A stretch of 64,000 nt of DNA, taken from contig CAZIDN010000009.1 in the NCBI GenBank assembly GCA_964537875.1, positions 23,273 through 87,272 of the forward strand, given 5' to 3'. The notes beneath the pieces are model-generated. The model had not been told where the DNA came from, did not search any database, and worked only from the letters and a program-made list of their open reading frames with translations. The position numbers and the translations under genes were made by a program. The stretch is from JAPKZH01 sp964537875. GTDB taxonomy: Bacteria; Acidobacteriota; Aminicenantia; Aminicenantales; UBA4085. Positions within the stretch are counted from its first letter, which is position 1. Every line of letters begins with the position of its first letter. Below are positions 7,829 through 16,871 of this stretch, piece after piece.

Positions 7829-8833
7829 ATGGAGAAAATTAAAGTCATTATCTACGGTTGCGGCGTCATGGGCCGCAAAATCGTCCAGGCGCTGCTTGAT
7901 AAAAAAAGTTTTAAGATTGTCGGGGCGGTCGACATCGACCCTAAGATCGTGGGAAAAGACCTTGGCAGGCTCCTGGAGTCTCCTAAAAAGCTGGGCCTGA
8001 AGGTCGAGAAAAACGCAAGCGCCCTTTTCTCCCGCGTCAAAGGCGATGCCGTCGTCCATACGACCACGTCCGGCCTGAAAGGCGTTTTCCCGCAAATTGC
8101 TCAATGCATAAGAGCCGGCCTAAACGTCGTCTCCACCTGCGAAGAGCTCTCCTATCCCTGGAAGCGCTCTGCAAAGCTCGCCAAAGAGCTGGATAGCTTC
8201 GCCAGGAAAAAGGGAGTGACTGTTGTGGGCACGGGCATCAATCCCGGCTACTTGATGGATACGCTTCCGCTCGTTTTGACCGGTCCCTGTCTCAAAGTGG
8301 ATTCAATCAAGGTCACACGCATGATGAATTCGGCTAAAAGGCGCATTCCTTTCCAGGCCAAGGTAGGAACAAACCTGACCCCGAGAGAATTCAGGGAAAA
8401 AATCGACAAAAAAGTCATCACGGGACATGTCGGACTTCTGGAATCCATCAATATGATTGCGGCCGGGCTGGGCTGGAAGCTTGATGAAGCCGTCGAAAAT
8501 CCGCCCAGGCCTGTCCTCGCCAAAAGGCCGACAAAATCAGCCTTGGGCGTTGTAGCGCCGGGAAAAGTCATCGGCCTTATCAGCCAGGCGTATGCCAAGA
8601 AGAACGGAAAAAAAGTCATTACTCTCCAATTCTGCGCCCACGCAGGAGTGAAAAAAGAATATGACGAAATCATCATCGAAGGGACGCCCCGCATCCACGA
8701 AAAAATATTGGGCGGCGTTCACGGAGACCTCGGCACGGTGGCCATGACGATCAATGTGATCCCCAGGACGATTGAAGCGCGTCCAGGTCTGAAAACGATG
8801 AAGGATTTGGCCCCCGCGGTAGCTACTTTGTAG
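7829..8833 (+). CDS. 2,4-diaminopentanoate dehydrogenase / dihydrodipicolinate reductase-like oxidoreductase
   Basis: The N-terminal half is a Rossmann domain (VIIYGCGVMGRKIVQALL; GAVDIDPKIVGKDLG). TTTSGLKGVFPQI and VVSTCEELSYPW follow, as in DapB-like and diaminopentanoate dehydrogenase enzymes. GTGINPGYLMDTLPL opens the C-terminal domain. The family reduces or oxidises NAD(P)-linked imine/amine substrates. The sequence is closer to the Ord-type (ornithine degradation) layout than to true DapB, which is about 60 residues shorter. It is divergent from the racemase-like gene; the AT-rich gap of 146 bases holds promoters for both. AAAGGAG precedes the ATG. The 3' end overlaps the convergent glycosyltransferase by 11 bases. 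Confidence 0.7.
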   Translation: MEKIKVIIYGCGVMGRKIVQALLDKKSFKIVGAVDIDPKIVGKDLGRLLESPKKLGLKVEKNASALFSRVKGDAVVHTTTSGLKGVFPQIAQCIRAGLNVVSTCEELSYPWKRSAKLAKELDSFARKKGVTVVGTGINPGYLMDTLPLVLTGPCLKVDSIKVTRMMNSAKRRIPFQAKVGTNLTPREFREKIDKKVITGHVGLLESINMIAAGLGWKLDEAVENPPRPVLAKRPTKSALGVVAPGKVIGLISQAYAKKNGKKVITLQFCAHAGVKKEYDEIIIEGTPRIHEKILGGVHGDLGTVAMTINVIPRTIEARPGLKTMKDLAPAVATL

Positions 8834-9941
8834 TCTTGAGCCGAAGGCCCTTTCTCCGAGCGATTTTCTCGTAGACGTCGATGATCCGGTCGGCCATGGA
8901 TTCGGCGGAGAATTTCTGGTGGACGATGTCATATCCTTTCTGGGCCAGGTGGCGTCCGAATTCCCGGTCGTGATAGAGCTTGAGAATAGCCTCGGCAAGC
9001 GCCTGGGGATTGCGCGCAGGGACCAGGATCCCCGTCTGATTGTTGATGACGATCTCCGGAATGCCTCCGACGGCCGTGGCCACGACCGGTAGGCGGCTGG
9101 CCATGGCATCCATAATCGATGTTCCCAGCCCTTCCAAATAAGAGGAGAGCACGAATAGATCCAGGGAGGCCATGATCTGGGGAACGTCCTCGCGAAAGCC
9201 CAGGAAATAGACGAGGTCGTCCACGTGCAAAACCCGCGCCTGCTGGTCCAGCTCCAGTTCGAGAGAGCCCTTGCCGACGATCACGATCTTGATGTTCGAA
9301 GTGCGCTCCTTGAGGATCTTGGCCGCTTCGATTAGATACTTGTGGCCCTTGTGGTCTTCGAGTTGGGCGACGATCCCGACCAGGAAATCATCCTGGGCAA
9401 AGGAAAATTCCCGGCGGAGAAAGTCCCTGGACTGGACCTCGTCGAAGGGCGAAAAATCGATCCCCGACGGGATGACCTCAATGACCTCCGGGGCGATGCC
9501 GCCCTGGAGCAGGACATCCTTGACGCCCTCCGAGATGGCGATGATGACATCCACGTTTTTTCGGTATTTGTTGCGGGAGAGCAAGTTCTTTTTGAGCGGA
9601 AAATCGACCCGTCTGGAGATGACCCGGATCGGGACCTTGGCCCAGTTCGCGGCGACAGACCCGACAGCGGCGCCGTGGGCGTCATGGAAATGGGCGAGGA
9701 GGCAGCCGTGGCGCCGCATCGCCCGGGAGAGTTTGAAGGCAGCGCCGAAGTGCGATTCGCTCTTGATGCGGAGCGGAAGGACGGGCAAGTTTTCGGCCGA
9801 GGCTTTTTCATAGAGCGGGCTGCCGGGCTGGACGACGAGCTGAAAAGGATAGCCCTTTTTCCGGAGCTCCCGGGCCAGGAACAAGGCCTGGCGCTGGCCT
9901 CCCCGCCACTCCCGGCCCGCGTCAATCTGGAAAAGGCTCAA
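8823..9941 (-). CDS. Glycosyltransferase family 4
   Basis: The 372-residue protein has the GT-B two-domain layout. The N-terminal acceptor domain begins QIDAGREWRGGQ. The C-terminal nucleotide-sugar domain contains VGIVAQLEDHKGHKYLIEAA, GKGSLELELDQQA and the E-x7-E type motif in SSYLEGLGTSIMDAMA. It probably adds a sugar to lipopolysaccharide core or a surface glycan at the inner membrane. The likely start is TTG at 9941 with AGGAG six bases upstream, inside the end of the upstream gene; the 20-base overlap indicates coupling. Substrate is not deducible. Confidence 0.85.
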   Translation of the reverse strand: MSLFQIDAGREWRGGQRQALFLARELRKKGYPFQLVVQPGSPLYEKASAENLPVLPLRIKSESHFGAAFKLSRAMRRHGCLLAHFHDAHGAAVGSVAANWAKVPIRVISRRVDFPLKKNLLSRNKYRKNVDVIIAISEGVKDVLLQGGIAPEVIEVIPSGIDFSPFDEVQSRDFLRREFSFAQDDFLVGIVAQLEDHKGHKYLIEAAKILKERTSNIKIVIVGKGSLELELDQQARVLHVDDLVYFLGFREDVPQIMASLDLFVLSSYLEGLGTSIMDAMASRLPVVATAVGGIPEIVINNQTGILVPARNPQALAEAILKLYHDREFGRHLAQKGYDIVHQKFSAESMADRIIDVYEKIARRKGLRLKTTK

Positions 9942-10695
9942 TCCGCTCTCCTTTTTTCCAAATCTCCCGCAGCTTGGCGTACCGGATAAAAATCGCGTAG
10001 CCGTTGAGCACGGAGATCACTAAGCCGGCGAAGCCGTCCAGAAATCCCAGCTTTAAAAAATACGATTTGGTGAACCGGAAGCAGGGAAGAAAGAGGAGGT
10101 GATACCAGCGGCACTTTTTTTTGTGGGCGTAGAGCTTCTGCGCTCCCAGGTCCGAGAAATGGTTGATCCGGGTCAGGTGTTCGCCGATGTTCCGGTAGGT
10201 AAAATGATGGATGGCGCCCTTGAGCTTTCTGATCTCGCCGGCCACGACGAGCTTTTCATGGATATACTCGCCCTCCCAATGGGCGTGGTCCTTACGGAAG
10301 AGGCGAATCCTGCGATCGGGGTACCAGCCTGAATGGCGGATCCATTTGCCCAGATAATAAACCTGCCTAGCGACAGAAAAGCCGGAACTGGACGGCTCCT
10401 CCCCTTTCAGCTTGAGAAGCTCCGCCCGAAGCTCGGGAGAGACCCTCTCATCGGCATCAAGGGATAAAATCCAGGGGCCGGCGGCATGGCTGTTGGCGAA
10501 GTTCTTCTGGTCGGCGTAGTTCGTCCATTTCCGCTCGAAGACATGGTCCGTGTATTTCTTGGCGATCTTGACCGTTTTGTCGGTGCTGCCGCTGTCGACG
10601 ACGATGACCTCGGAAGCGATACCGGCAACGCTTTGGATGGCGGCCTCGATGTTATTTTCTTCGTTAAAGGTAATGACAACCGCCGATATTTTCAT
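9922..10695 (-). CDS. Glycosyltransferase family 2, WaaE/KdtX-like
   Basis: The 257-residue protein has the GT-A start MKISAVVITFNEENNI, the VVDSGSTDKT motif and LSLDADERVS, the DXD-type metal site. This pattern and length match LPS core beta-glucosyltransferases of the WaaE/KdtX type. A hydrophobic stretch near the C-terminus (FLDGFAGLVISVLNGYAIF) suggests membrane association. It forms an overlapping two-gene unit with the family 4 enzyme downstream, consistent with LPS core or oligosaccharide assembly. Confidence 0.82.
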   Translation of the reverse strand: MKISAVVITFNEENNIEAAIQSVAGIASEVIVVDSGSTDKTVKIAKKYTDHVFERKWTNYADQKNFANSHAAGPWILSLDADERVSPELRAELLKLKGEEPSSSGFSVARQVYYLGKWIRHSGWYPDRRIRLFRKDHAHWEGEYIHEKLVVAGEIRKLKGAIHHFTYRNIGEHLTRINHFSDLGAQKLYAHKKKCRWYHLLFLPCFRFTKSYFLKLGFLDGFAGLVISVLNGYAIFIRYAKLREIWKKGERIEPFPD

Positions 10696-10745
10696 GGGAG
10701 AATCTTAACACACAGAGAAAAATCTTAGCAAGCCAAAGGAAACAT

Positions 10746-10811
10746 GGGGTCAAACCTACTCGTTACGCACGTAACCCTGGAGAATTATGCGTAAAGAGTA
10801 GGTTTGACCCC
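10746..10811. repeat. 66-bp hairpin repeat, family A copy 1
   Basis: GGGGTCAAACCTACTC at the left end is answered by GAGTAGGTTTGACCCC at the right end, with GTTACGC and GCGTAA as inner arms. The copy is exactly 66 bases. It lies between the divergent WaaE-like and DUF362 genes, so it is not simply a terminator. Other copies are at 12015, 16794, 20185 and 23569. Confidence 0.85.
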
Positions 10812-10875
10812 GGCTTTCATTTCTTTGGGAAGATATTATGGGAATCGTCGTCCAAATAAAGAGAGGAGTACACTT

Positions 10876-11940
10876 ATGGGCTTAAAATCAAACCCTTTTG
10901 AAAAATCCGGAGCATATTCCCGGAGGCGCTTTCTTAAGCAAACGGCCCTGACCGCGGCCGGTTGGGCGGCGGCCCGCAAGCTGGCCCCGGGATTCGACGG
11001 TTGGCTCGACGCCCGGCTGTCCCCGGAAAAAAGCAAAGTCGTCCTGGTTCGCCATAAGGCCGTCGTGGACGCATCGGGCAAGGTCCAAAGCCCGCTTCTT
11101 CAGGAGATGCTCGATAAAGCCCTCACGACATTCACCGGGCAGTCGTCCGTTTCCGATGCCTGGCGGCGGTTCATCTCGCCGGAGGACGTCGTCGGCCTCA
11201 AGATCAACACGCTCGGCTGTCAGAGCGTCCAGGGCACGGATTACACGCAGCACTTTCCTGCCATTATCGAAGCCGTCGCTCGCGGGCTGCGTGGGATAGG
11301 CATTAAAGACCGGAGTATTGTCATCTGGGACCGGAGCGAAGAGGAGATGAAGGAAGCCGGCCTGACCATCCAAACCGATCCCGGCGCGATGCGATTCATC
11401 GCCAATAAGCCCGGCCGTAGGGACCCGGGCGATTACGCCGCCACAAGCTATCCCGTCGGCGGGGGGTCGAGCCGGGTCAGCCGGATTCTGGCCGACGTCT
11501 GCACCACACTGATCAACATCCCTGTTCCCAAAACCCACGGCAACTCGATCTTCACCTGCAGCCTCAAAAACCACTACGGCACGATCGATAATCCCAACCG
11601 CTATCACGCCAACAACTGTTCGGATCCCGGCATTGCGGAGGTCAATGCCATTCCCATCATTTGCCAGAAACAAAAACTTGTGGTTTCCGATGCTCTTCTC
11701 ATCGTCACAGAAGGCGGACCGCGCTGGGACCGACGTTTTATTCGTCCCTACGGAGGAGTCCTCGTAAGCACGGATCCCGTCGCCGTCGATGCCGTGGCGC
11801 TGAGCATCCTCGACGATCTGCGCAAGACGGATGGGATGGAGCCCATCGCTCCCCGGGTCCCGCATATCGCGTTAGCCGAAAAACTCGGACTCGGGAAAAG
11901 CCGTCTCGAAGACATCGAGCTTGTGACCGTGAATTTGTAG
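10876..11940 (+). CDS. Tat-exported DUF362-domain protein
   Basis: The start is placed at ATG 10876, behind GAGAGGAG. An upstream in-frame extension to 10804 runs into a repeat and would bury the leader. The N-terminus carries a twin-arginine signal (SRRRFLKQTALTAAGW). The mature part matches DUF362: VGLKINTLGCQ, INIPVPKTHGNSIFTCSLKNHYGTID and STDPVAVDAVAL. DUF362 proteins are often found with iron-sulfur proteins, but this one has no ferredoxin-type cysteine cluster. Folded export by the Tat system is inferred; a tatA gene is at 41037. Function is unknown. Confidence 0.8.
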   Translation: MGLKSNPFEKSGAYSRRRFLKQTALTAAGWAAARKLAPGFDGWLDARLSPEKSKVVLVRHKAVVDASGKVQSPLLQEMLDKALTTFTGQSSVSDAWRRFISPEDVVGLKINTLGCQSVQGTDYTQHFPAIIEAVARGLRGIGIKDRSIVIWDRSEEEMKEAGLTIQTDPGAMRFIANKPGRRDPGDYAATSYPVGGGSSRVSRILADVCTTLINIPVPKTHGNSIFTCSLKNHYGTIDNPNRYHANNCSDPGIAEVNAIPIICQKQKLVVSDALLIVTEGGPRWDRRFIRPYGGVLVSTDPVAVDAVALSILDDLRKTDGMEPIAPRVPHIALAEKLGLGKSRLEDIELVTVNL

Positions 11941-12014
11941 GGAGCCTGTTTTCGCTGGATCGAAGTCAGGCCTCAACGCCTAGCATTTTTAAAGGATCAT
12001 TTCAAAGCCAAAAT

Positions 12015-12080
12015 GGGGTCAAACCTACTCGTTACGTATAATTTCTAAGGGAAGCATGCGTAACGAGTAGGTTTGACCCC
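12015..12080. repeat. 66-bp hairpin repeat, family A copy 2
   Basis: Same ends as the copy at 10746 (GGGGTCAAACCTACTC / GAGTAGGTTTGACCCC) and the same 66-base length, with a different loop. It lies between the convergent DUF362 and brnA-like genes. Together with the copy at 10746 it brackets the DUF362 gene. Confidence 0.85.
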
Positions 12081-12111
12081 ATTTCTGCCGTTGCAAGCCA
12101 ACGCAGAACTG

Positions 12112-12330
12112 TTAGTACGCGACTTTCCACTGCACGGACAGCTTGCGGCCGGACGCCGCGCAATCCCTCAAATAGAGATTGATCAGGGTCTGGTAGGGAA
12201 TTCCCGCCTCTTTGGCGATTTTCTTGAAATATTTTACAGTCCCTTCATCGAGCCTGATCGTTACTTGCCGCTTGAGCAGACCGGCGTAGGGATTTCTCTT
12301 CGCTCTCGTAAAATCGTATTCTTTTCTCAT
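12112..12330 (-). CDS. brnA: BrnA-like antitoxin (CopG/ribbon-helix-helix type)
   Basis: The 72-residue protein contains QVTIRLDEGTVKYFKKIAKEAGIPYQTLINLYL, a ribbon-helix-helix DNA-binding fold as in BrnA/DUF4415 antitoxins. ATG 12330 is preferred, with AAAGGTG six bases upstream; a TTG at 12348 is in frame. It follows the BrnT toxin gene by five bases, the usual toxin-first order of this system. BrnA neutralises BrnT and represses the shared promoter in the characterised Brucella system. Confidence 0.8.
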   Translation of the reverse strand: MRKEYDFTRAKRNPYAGLLKRQVTIRLDEGTVKYFKKIAKEAGIPYQTLINLYLRDCAASGRKLSVQWKVAY

Positions 12331-12335
12331 GTTTT

Positions 12336-12623
12336 TCACCTTTCCCAATATTGTTTCTGCTCGGTACGGGTTGCCTTACGAGCGGATATGATTCTGATGA
12401 CATTCTCGGCTTTTCGATAGCAATGACAAACGATCAACAACCTCAGCTTGAAGCTCATCCCGAGAAGAACAAATCGATCTTCTTCAAGGGAATGGTCCGG
12501 ATCATGGATCAACAAGGCGTTCTCATCCAGGAAGACCGTTTGAGCTTCTTCAAAGGAAATGCCGTGCTTCTTTTTATTGGAAATGCTCTTCTTCTCATCC
12601 CATTCGAAGCATAGCTCACTCAT
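12336..12623 (-). CDS. brnT: BrnT-like ribonuclease toxin
   Basis: The 95-residue protein matches BrnT/DUF497 over its length: FEWDEKKSISNKKKHGISFEEAQTVF, then DPDHSLEEDRFVLLG and a C-terminal VIRIISARKATRTEQKQYWE. The family is RelE-like in fold and cleaves RNA. The conserved RIISAR-x-A segment and the basic residues are present, so it looks intact. Its start codon has no obvious SD. The TA pair is flanked by the repeat at 12015 and the VWFA/P array. Confidence 0.85.
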   Translation of the reverse strand: MSELCFEWDEKKSISNKKKHGISFEEAQTVFLDENALLIHDPDHSLEEDRFVLLGMSFKLRLLIVCHCYRKAENVIRIISARKATRTEQKQYWER

Positions 12624-12696
12624 ATTTACAATGTAATTTTATTGTATGCGTTTGTCAAGGTTCCGCCATGAATCAAAAAAGCCAGGCCTGTTCAAC

Positions 12697-13644
12697 CTAA
12701 CGACGGATCGTGACGTCGGTCTCCACCGTGAAAAACTTATAGTCCTTGAGCGTGACCTGCAGCTCGGATTTGCGTATTTTGCGCGTCCCTCCCGGAGTGG
12801 TTTGGGAATAGTCTTCTTCGACCGTAAAACGGCTCGGGAATCGAATCCCATTTTTTTCGTACTGGTATTCCGTCGTGAAACGCAAGGTGGGTTTGGCCTT
12901 GAGCGCTTGGGCGTATTTCAGCGTTTCCTCGTAGTTTCCCAAAGATTCTTCCTGCCATTCGATCTTGAAAACGCTTCCGTCCGCCGGGCTGACCCAGGCC
13001 CGGCCGTAGAGCCATCTCGCATTGCCCGGCTCGCGAGGAACCACCCTGATCACCAAGGCCGGCTTCCGCCAAATCTTTACTTCATCTTCGACCAAATAGG
13101 AATGAATCCGCTGGGCCGTGTCTCCCAGAAGCCCGATCGGTCCGAAGGCGAGAAATTTATAGTTGAATCGAAGAGTTTTCAACGGAGCGTCCTCGACGCG
13201 GCAGGGCTTGCCGTTTTCCCGGATGAGAATGCGCCTCTCCTCTTCCAGCCCGGTTTTACGAATGAGTTGATAATCATAAGAATAGGCATACTCCTCCAGC
13301 TTCCAGCCTCCAGGCCGCATCATGACTCGATACGGATTGAAAATCCGCTCTCGTACATCCTCCTGAGAGATGAAAAATAGGGCGATGCGATCCAGTCGGA
13401 GGCAATATTCCAGCGATTTTTTGAGAACATCGTTGAGTCGTTTCTGGTTGAAGGCGAGATTCTCATCGGCATCGAGCCCGCCGATCGTCCGGATCAATTC
13501 AAGCTTTGCCGCCAAGTTGGCGTCCCATTTCCCGCTCTTCTCATTGTGGATAATAGGGACACTGTTCATAGTCTCGATTTTTTGGGCCGAGGTGAATGCC
13601 GCGACGAATATTATGGCCAAAAAAAGAATAGCTGTTTTTCTCAT
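12697..13644 (-). CDS. Exported P-family protein, copy P0
   Basis: No named family is recognised. The start is put at ATG 13644, which has GGGGG upstream and opens directly into a signal peptide (MRKTAILFLAIIFVAAFTSAQ). The mature part shares a conserved plan with the proteins at 15810, 16872 and 20254. This plan has an N-terminal helix with a conserved cysteine (LEYCLRLDR), a YDYQLIRK strand, ENGK, a FGPIGLLG segment, and a C-terminal block with KIEWQEESLGNYEE, KNGIRFPSRF and a final KDYKFFTVET. The C-terminal strands recall LolA-like lipoprotein-binding folds, but that is only a suggestion. It ends the operon that begins with P1 and VWFA1. The second cysteine of the other copies is missing. 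Confidence 0.7.
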   Translation of the reverse strand: MRKTAILFLAIIFVAAFTSAQKIETMNSVPIIHNEKSGKWDANLAAKLELIRTIGGLDADENLAFNQKRLNDVLKKSLEYCLRLDRIALFFISQEDVRERIFNPYRVMMRPGGWKLEEYAYSYDYQLIRKTGLEEERRILIRENGKPCRVEDAPLKTLRFNYKFLAFGPIGLLGDTAQRIHSYLVEDEVKIWRKPALVIRVVPREPGNARWLYGRAWVSPADGSVFKIEWQEESLGNYEETLKYAQALKAKPTLRFTTEYQYEKNGIRFPSRFTVEEDYSQTTPGGTRKIRKSELQVTLKDYKFFTVETDVTIRR

Positions 13645-13735
13645 ACGCTTCCCCCTTTCCTGATGAACCATAATTCTCCTCTTGGATTAAACCCACTCAA
13701 TTCGCAAAAGAGAAAATTCAAATTGATCAATATTT

Positions 13736-15784
13736 TCAAATAATTTTTATCCTGCGGCTGACCTCGGTTTTCGCCCCCGAATTTTTATCCTGAGCGACGA
13801 GTGTCAAAGTGTAATCTCCTGGCTCGAGCCCGGGGAGAGGAAGCGAAAGGAGCAAGATATCCAGCTTCCCCTGACGCTTGCCGTTGAGAATCGAGGGAGA
13901 GAGAGGGATCGCCTCTCCTCCAGCGCCCGCTTTTAGATAAGCTGAAAATTCGATATTAGCATTAGGGATGTTATGAACCATCGATCGAACCATGGCCAGC
14001 ACTTCGGAAGTTCCCTTTGGGATCTCATCCATGACTGGCGCCAGGCGGTTCGTGAGAAAAGGAAAGAGGTCTTTGAGTCCGCTCGCAAATTTATCGATAG
14101 GTTCTTTGTCCTGTTTTGTCAGCCTGAAATAGGCTACATCTTTGTCCGCCGTCGGGACAAGCAACAAAGGCGAATCCAATTGCAGCCCGGATGTAACGGT
14201 CTGCGGAACCGTTGCCGCGCCTCGCGCCCGCGCCGCCTTGCCCGTCTGCATATTCCGCAGGATCATTACGCAATCATAGACGCCGGGGTTTAGGGGAATC
14301 ATGCCGTAATACACGAGGCGTTTTTTCGAGATATCCGGGATCTCGATGTCCCCGCCTTTGCTCACGATCATATTATTGTCCTGGTCGATGACGATACTCA
14401 CCACCTCCATCGGAGGTTTCATAATCTCTTCGAGACGCTCCCAGGGCAGCTCGGCCATAAAAATTAAATGCGTTCCGGATTCGACCTGGCAAGGCAAAAC
14501 AACTAAAGCCAATTCGACCGGGGTTTGAAATTGGGCGTTCTCGCTGAAGGCCAGGTCCATCAGATGGAGCTCTTTTTCAAACTTTGAAAATTGGGAGAAA
14601 GGCTTCGGGTTATAATAACCGCTTTGCGAAGATACGAGACAATCCTCGCGGTTCACCTTGACCTTAATCTCGTGGAATTGTCCGTCCCATTTTGCGTCGA
14701 TGTAATAGCCGAGGACATAGTAGTTGCCGGTCGCATTTTGAATGCCGGAAGCGATTTTTTCCGCTTGAGCGACGTCCTCGTAATATTGACCGCCGGACAG
14801 AGCGGCGAGATTTTGAAGCGACAGATCTCCTCGATCATCCGGAGATATAAAATGGGAACGCGAGCCCATGGTATTGATCGTGTAGATAGGGCTCGAGGAT
14901 GAACTGAATTCCTTGCCCATGTCCTCGTAGCTCTTTTGGAAGACCATGTCGCCGACCAGCGTCGATCGGGCGAAACCGGCCGAAAAAAAGACAATATTCT
15001 TATAGCCGGGAATATACCGCAGCGTTTTCGCGAGCTCGGTCATGACCGAAACATAGTTTTTGCGCAGCATTTCAGCATAATCTGCCTCCGGGTTGTAGGG
15101 CGGAGCAAGAAAAGCCAAAATGCCGCCCCCGCCTTCTCCGAGAGGTTCGGTCGGCAGTCCTCCGCTACCCGAGCCCGGAACGCCTTTCAGCTTTTCGATC
15201 GCCTTCCTGACTTTTTTATGGTCCGTGCTTGAGTATTCATGCATCTTCAACCCTATTCGCGGCTGAAAGGAGAGAATGCCGACCTCGTCGGTCGGCTGGA
15301 CCTGATTGTCCATGAAATGAAAAGCAGCCTGCTTTGATCGTGCGAAGCCCTGCAAGTCGTTCTGCTGGATGTCAAAAATGAAAAAGAATTTTCTATTTAG
15401 TTTTGGGAGCTGCGTAGGGGGCAGCACCGCCGTTTTTTGAAGTTCGGCGACCTCCTTTTGTTCAGGCTTTTTCCCCGGCACGGCGAGGAAATGTTTTTCA
15501 AAGTCTGTGATGGTTTTGGCCAGTCCATTATCAAAAATCTCAAAATCCGATTTATTCAAATCCTTAACGGGTCTTCCCTGCTTATCCGTGACATAGACCT
15601 GGACGAGCTTCAACGTGACGGAGACTTCATACTGGAGCGTTGGCTGCTGGGCTTTTTCTTGGGCAGGATCGATATTCCCCGCAGCCGGCTGAAACGGGAA
15701 AAACAATGATAAGAAGACAATAAAAAAACGGACGAGATGGCTGCGCCGAGAGGCTGGCCACGACCATCTTAATTTATTGCCCAT
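13736..15784 (-). CDS. Exported VWFA-related protein, copy 1
   Basis: Start ATG 15784 has GAGGAGGAG upstream; the longer frame to 15916 would overlap P1. An internal leader (LVRFFIVFLSLFFPFQPAAG) is followed by the VWFA-related N-terminal domain (YEVSVTLKLVQVYVTDKQG, VKDLNKSDFEIFDNG). The von Willebrand A core follows at about residues 110-370. In place of the MIDAS DxSxS motif it has FIFDIQQND, so metal binding is doubtful. A conserved segment YYVLGYYIDAKWDGQFHEIKVKV and the QSGYYNPKPF motif come next, then about 280 residues of beta-rich domain. It probably acts outside the inner membrane as a binding or scaffold protein. Two related genes lie upstream, so it is part of a tandem expansion. 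Confidence 0.8.
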   Translation of the reverse strand: MGNKLRWSWPASRRSHLVRFFIVFLSLFFPFQPAAGNIDPAQEKAQQPTLQYEVSVTLKLVQVYVTDKQGRPVKDLNKSDFEIFDNGLAKTITDFEKHFLAVPGKKPEQKEVAELQKTAVLPPTQLPKLNRKFFFIFDIQQNDLQGFARSKQAAFHFMDNQVQPTDEVGILSFQPRIGLKMHEYSSTDHKKVRKAIEKLKGVPGSGSGGLPTEPLGEGGGGILAFLAPPYNPEADYAEMLRKNYVSVMTELAKTLRYIPGYKNIVFFSAGFARSTLVGDMVFQKSYEDMGKEFSSSSSPIYTINTMGSRSHFISPDDRGDLSLQNLAALSGGQYYEDVAQAEKIASGIQNATGNYYVLGYYIDAKWDGQFHEIKVKVNREDCLVSSQSGYYNPKPFSQFSKFEKELHLMDLAFSENAQFQTPVELALVVLPCQVESGTHLIFMAELPWERLEEIMKPPMEVVSIVIDQDNNMIVSKGGDIEIPDISKKRLVYYGMIPLNPGVYDCVMILRNMQTGKAARARGAATVPQTVTSGLQLDSPLLLVPTADKDVAYFRLTKQDKEPIDKFASGLKDLFPFLTNRLAPVMDEIPKGTSEVLAMVRSMVHNIPNANIEFSAYLKAGAGGEAIPLSPSILNGKRQGKLDILLLSLPLPGLEPGDYTLTLVAQDKNSGAKTEVSRRIKII

Positions 15785-15809
15785 CCTTCGCTCTCCTCCT
15801 CGTTCATCT

Positions 15810-16774
15810 TCAATATTCGACTTTGGTTTCCACGGTAAAAAACCGGTAATTCTCATATCGGATCTCCGTCTTCGTCTGCGTGAACCCGCTGCTTCTCGAG
15901 CCCGAATATTTTTCATTAAAGACAGTCCGGCTGGGAAACCTCAGGCCGTTCTTAAGAATTCCGTATTCATGAACCGTGGTCAAGATGGGCTTCAATCCTC
16001 GGCTTTTTGCAGCCTCCAGGATTTTTTCAAAACCGGCCAGGGATTGATCTTCTACTTCCATCTTAATAACGCTCGAATCTGTCTTATCCACCCAGAGAGT
16101 CCCATAATTGGGCTTGCCTTCGATCGAGACCTTGGGCTTCGCTTTGATGACATAGGTTTCCCGGCCCCCGACCCGATCCTGTTTGATAAATTCATAATCA
16201 TAAATATCATGCCACTCGCGCCCAAAAAATCCCACCGGCCCGAAAACGGCTTTCCGGGAAAAAAATCTCTGTGTCTTCAGGTGCGCGTTCTTCAGATTTT
16301 TCTTTCGTCCATTTTCTTCGAGCAGCGTCCTTGTCTCTTCGATAGTCTCGCCCTTTTTCACAAGCTGATAATCATAAACATATGAATTCCTGTTCGCCCT
16401 GCGCTTGAAGGAGGGAGCGGTTCCATAAGTGATGGCTGCTCCCTCTCCTCCTGACACGACCACTGTCCCTCCGCTGCGGAATTCATAAATATCCTCTTTG
16501 ATCTTCTCCTGGCAGATAAAAAAAGCGCGGAACTGGCCAATTTCCGGCAATACTCCGCACAATTCTGGAGGATGGCAGTCATATCCGGACGGCTCGAAGC
16601 TGACGATTTTTGCGGATTCTTTTCAGGAATAATGCCTGCAGAGGCTGTCTGCGATTCTCGATCCAGCCTGAAATCCGTAAGCGCGGAGAAACTCGCTGAA
16701 ACCGGAACAGAGATCCAAGGGGCTATGAGAAAGAAGCCGATAAGCAAACTCAAGAAACGGTTTCTATTTTTCAT
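15810..16774 (-). pseudogene. P-family protein, copy P1, frameshifted
   Basis: The N-terminal part (signal peptide MKNRNRFLSLLIGFFLIAPW and LQNCAEYCRKLASSAL) and the remainder (ICQEKIKEDIYEF onward) lie in different frames. Alignment with the intact P2 and P3 proteins puts the break in a run of seven A on the plus strand at 16518-16524. One extra base there would restore the reading FFICQEKIKED, matching FFCREEIEES of P2. This is either a true inactivating indel or a homopolymer error in the assembly. The C-terminal half keeps all family motifs (FGPVGFFG, KNGLRFPSR, ENYRFFTVET), so loss would be recent. It lies 25 bases ahead of VWFA copy 1. Confidence 0.8.
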
Positions 16775-16793
16775 CGCCCTTCTCCTTTACGCC

Positions 16794-16859
16794 GGGGTCA
16801 AACCTACTCATTACGCAAGTTCCCCTGGAGAATTGCGCGTAACGAGTAGGTTTGACCCC
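16794..16859. repeat. 66-bp hairpin repeat, family A copy 3
   Basis: The ends are GGGGTCAAACCTACTC and GAGTAGGTTTGACCCC and the length is 66 bases. It sits 12 bases beyond the stop codon of P2 and just upstream of P1. An equivalent copy follows P3 at 20185-20250, so the repeat may have been duplicated together with the P gene. Confidence 0.85.
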
Positions 16860-16871
16860 CATTTATTGAAT

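Noticed and set aside
10804..10875. Upstream extension of the DUF362 gene
   Set aside because: It starts in the repeat and would place 24 residues before the twin-arginine leader; ATG 10876 has a good SD.
10746..12080. 66-bp hairpins as a CRISPR array or as plain terminators
   Set aside because: Copies are kilobases apart without spacers, lack T-tracts, and some lie between divergent genes.
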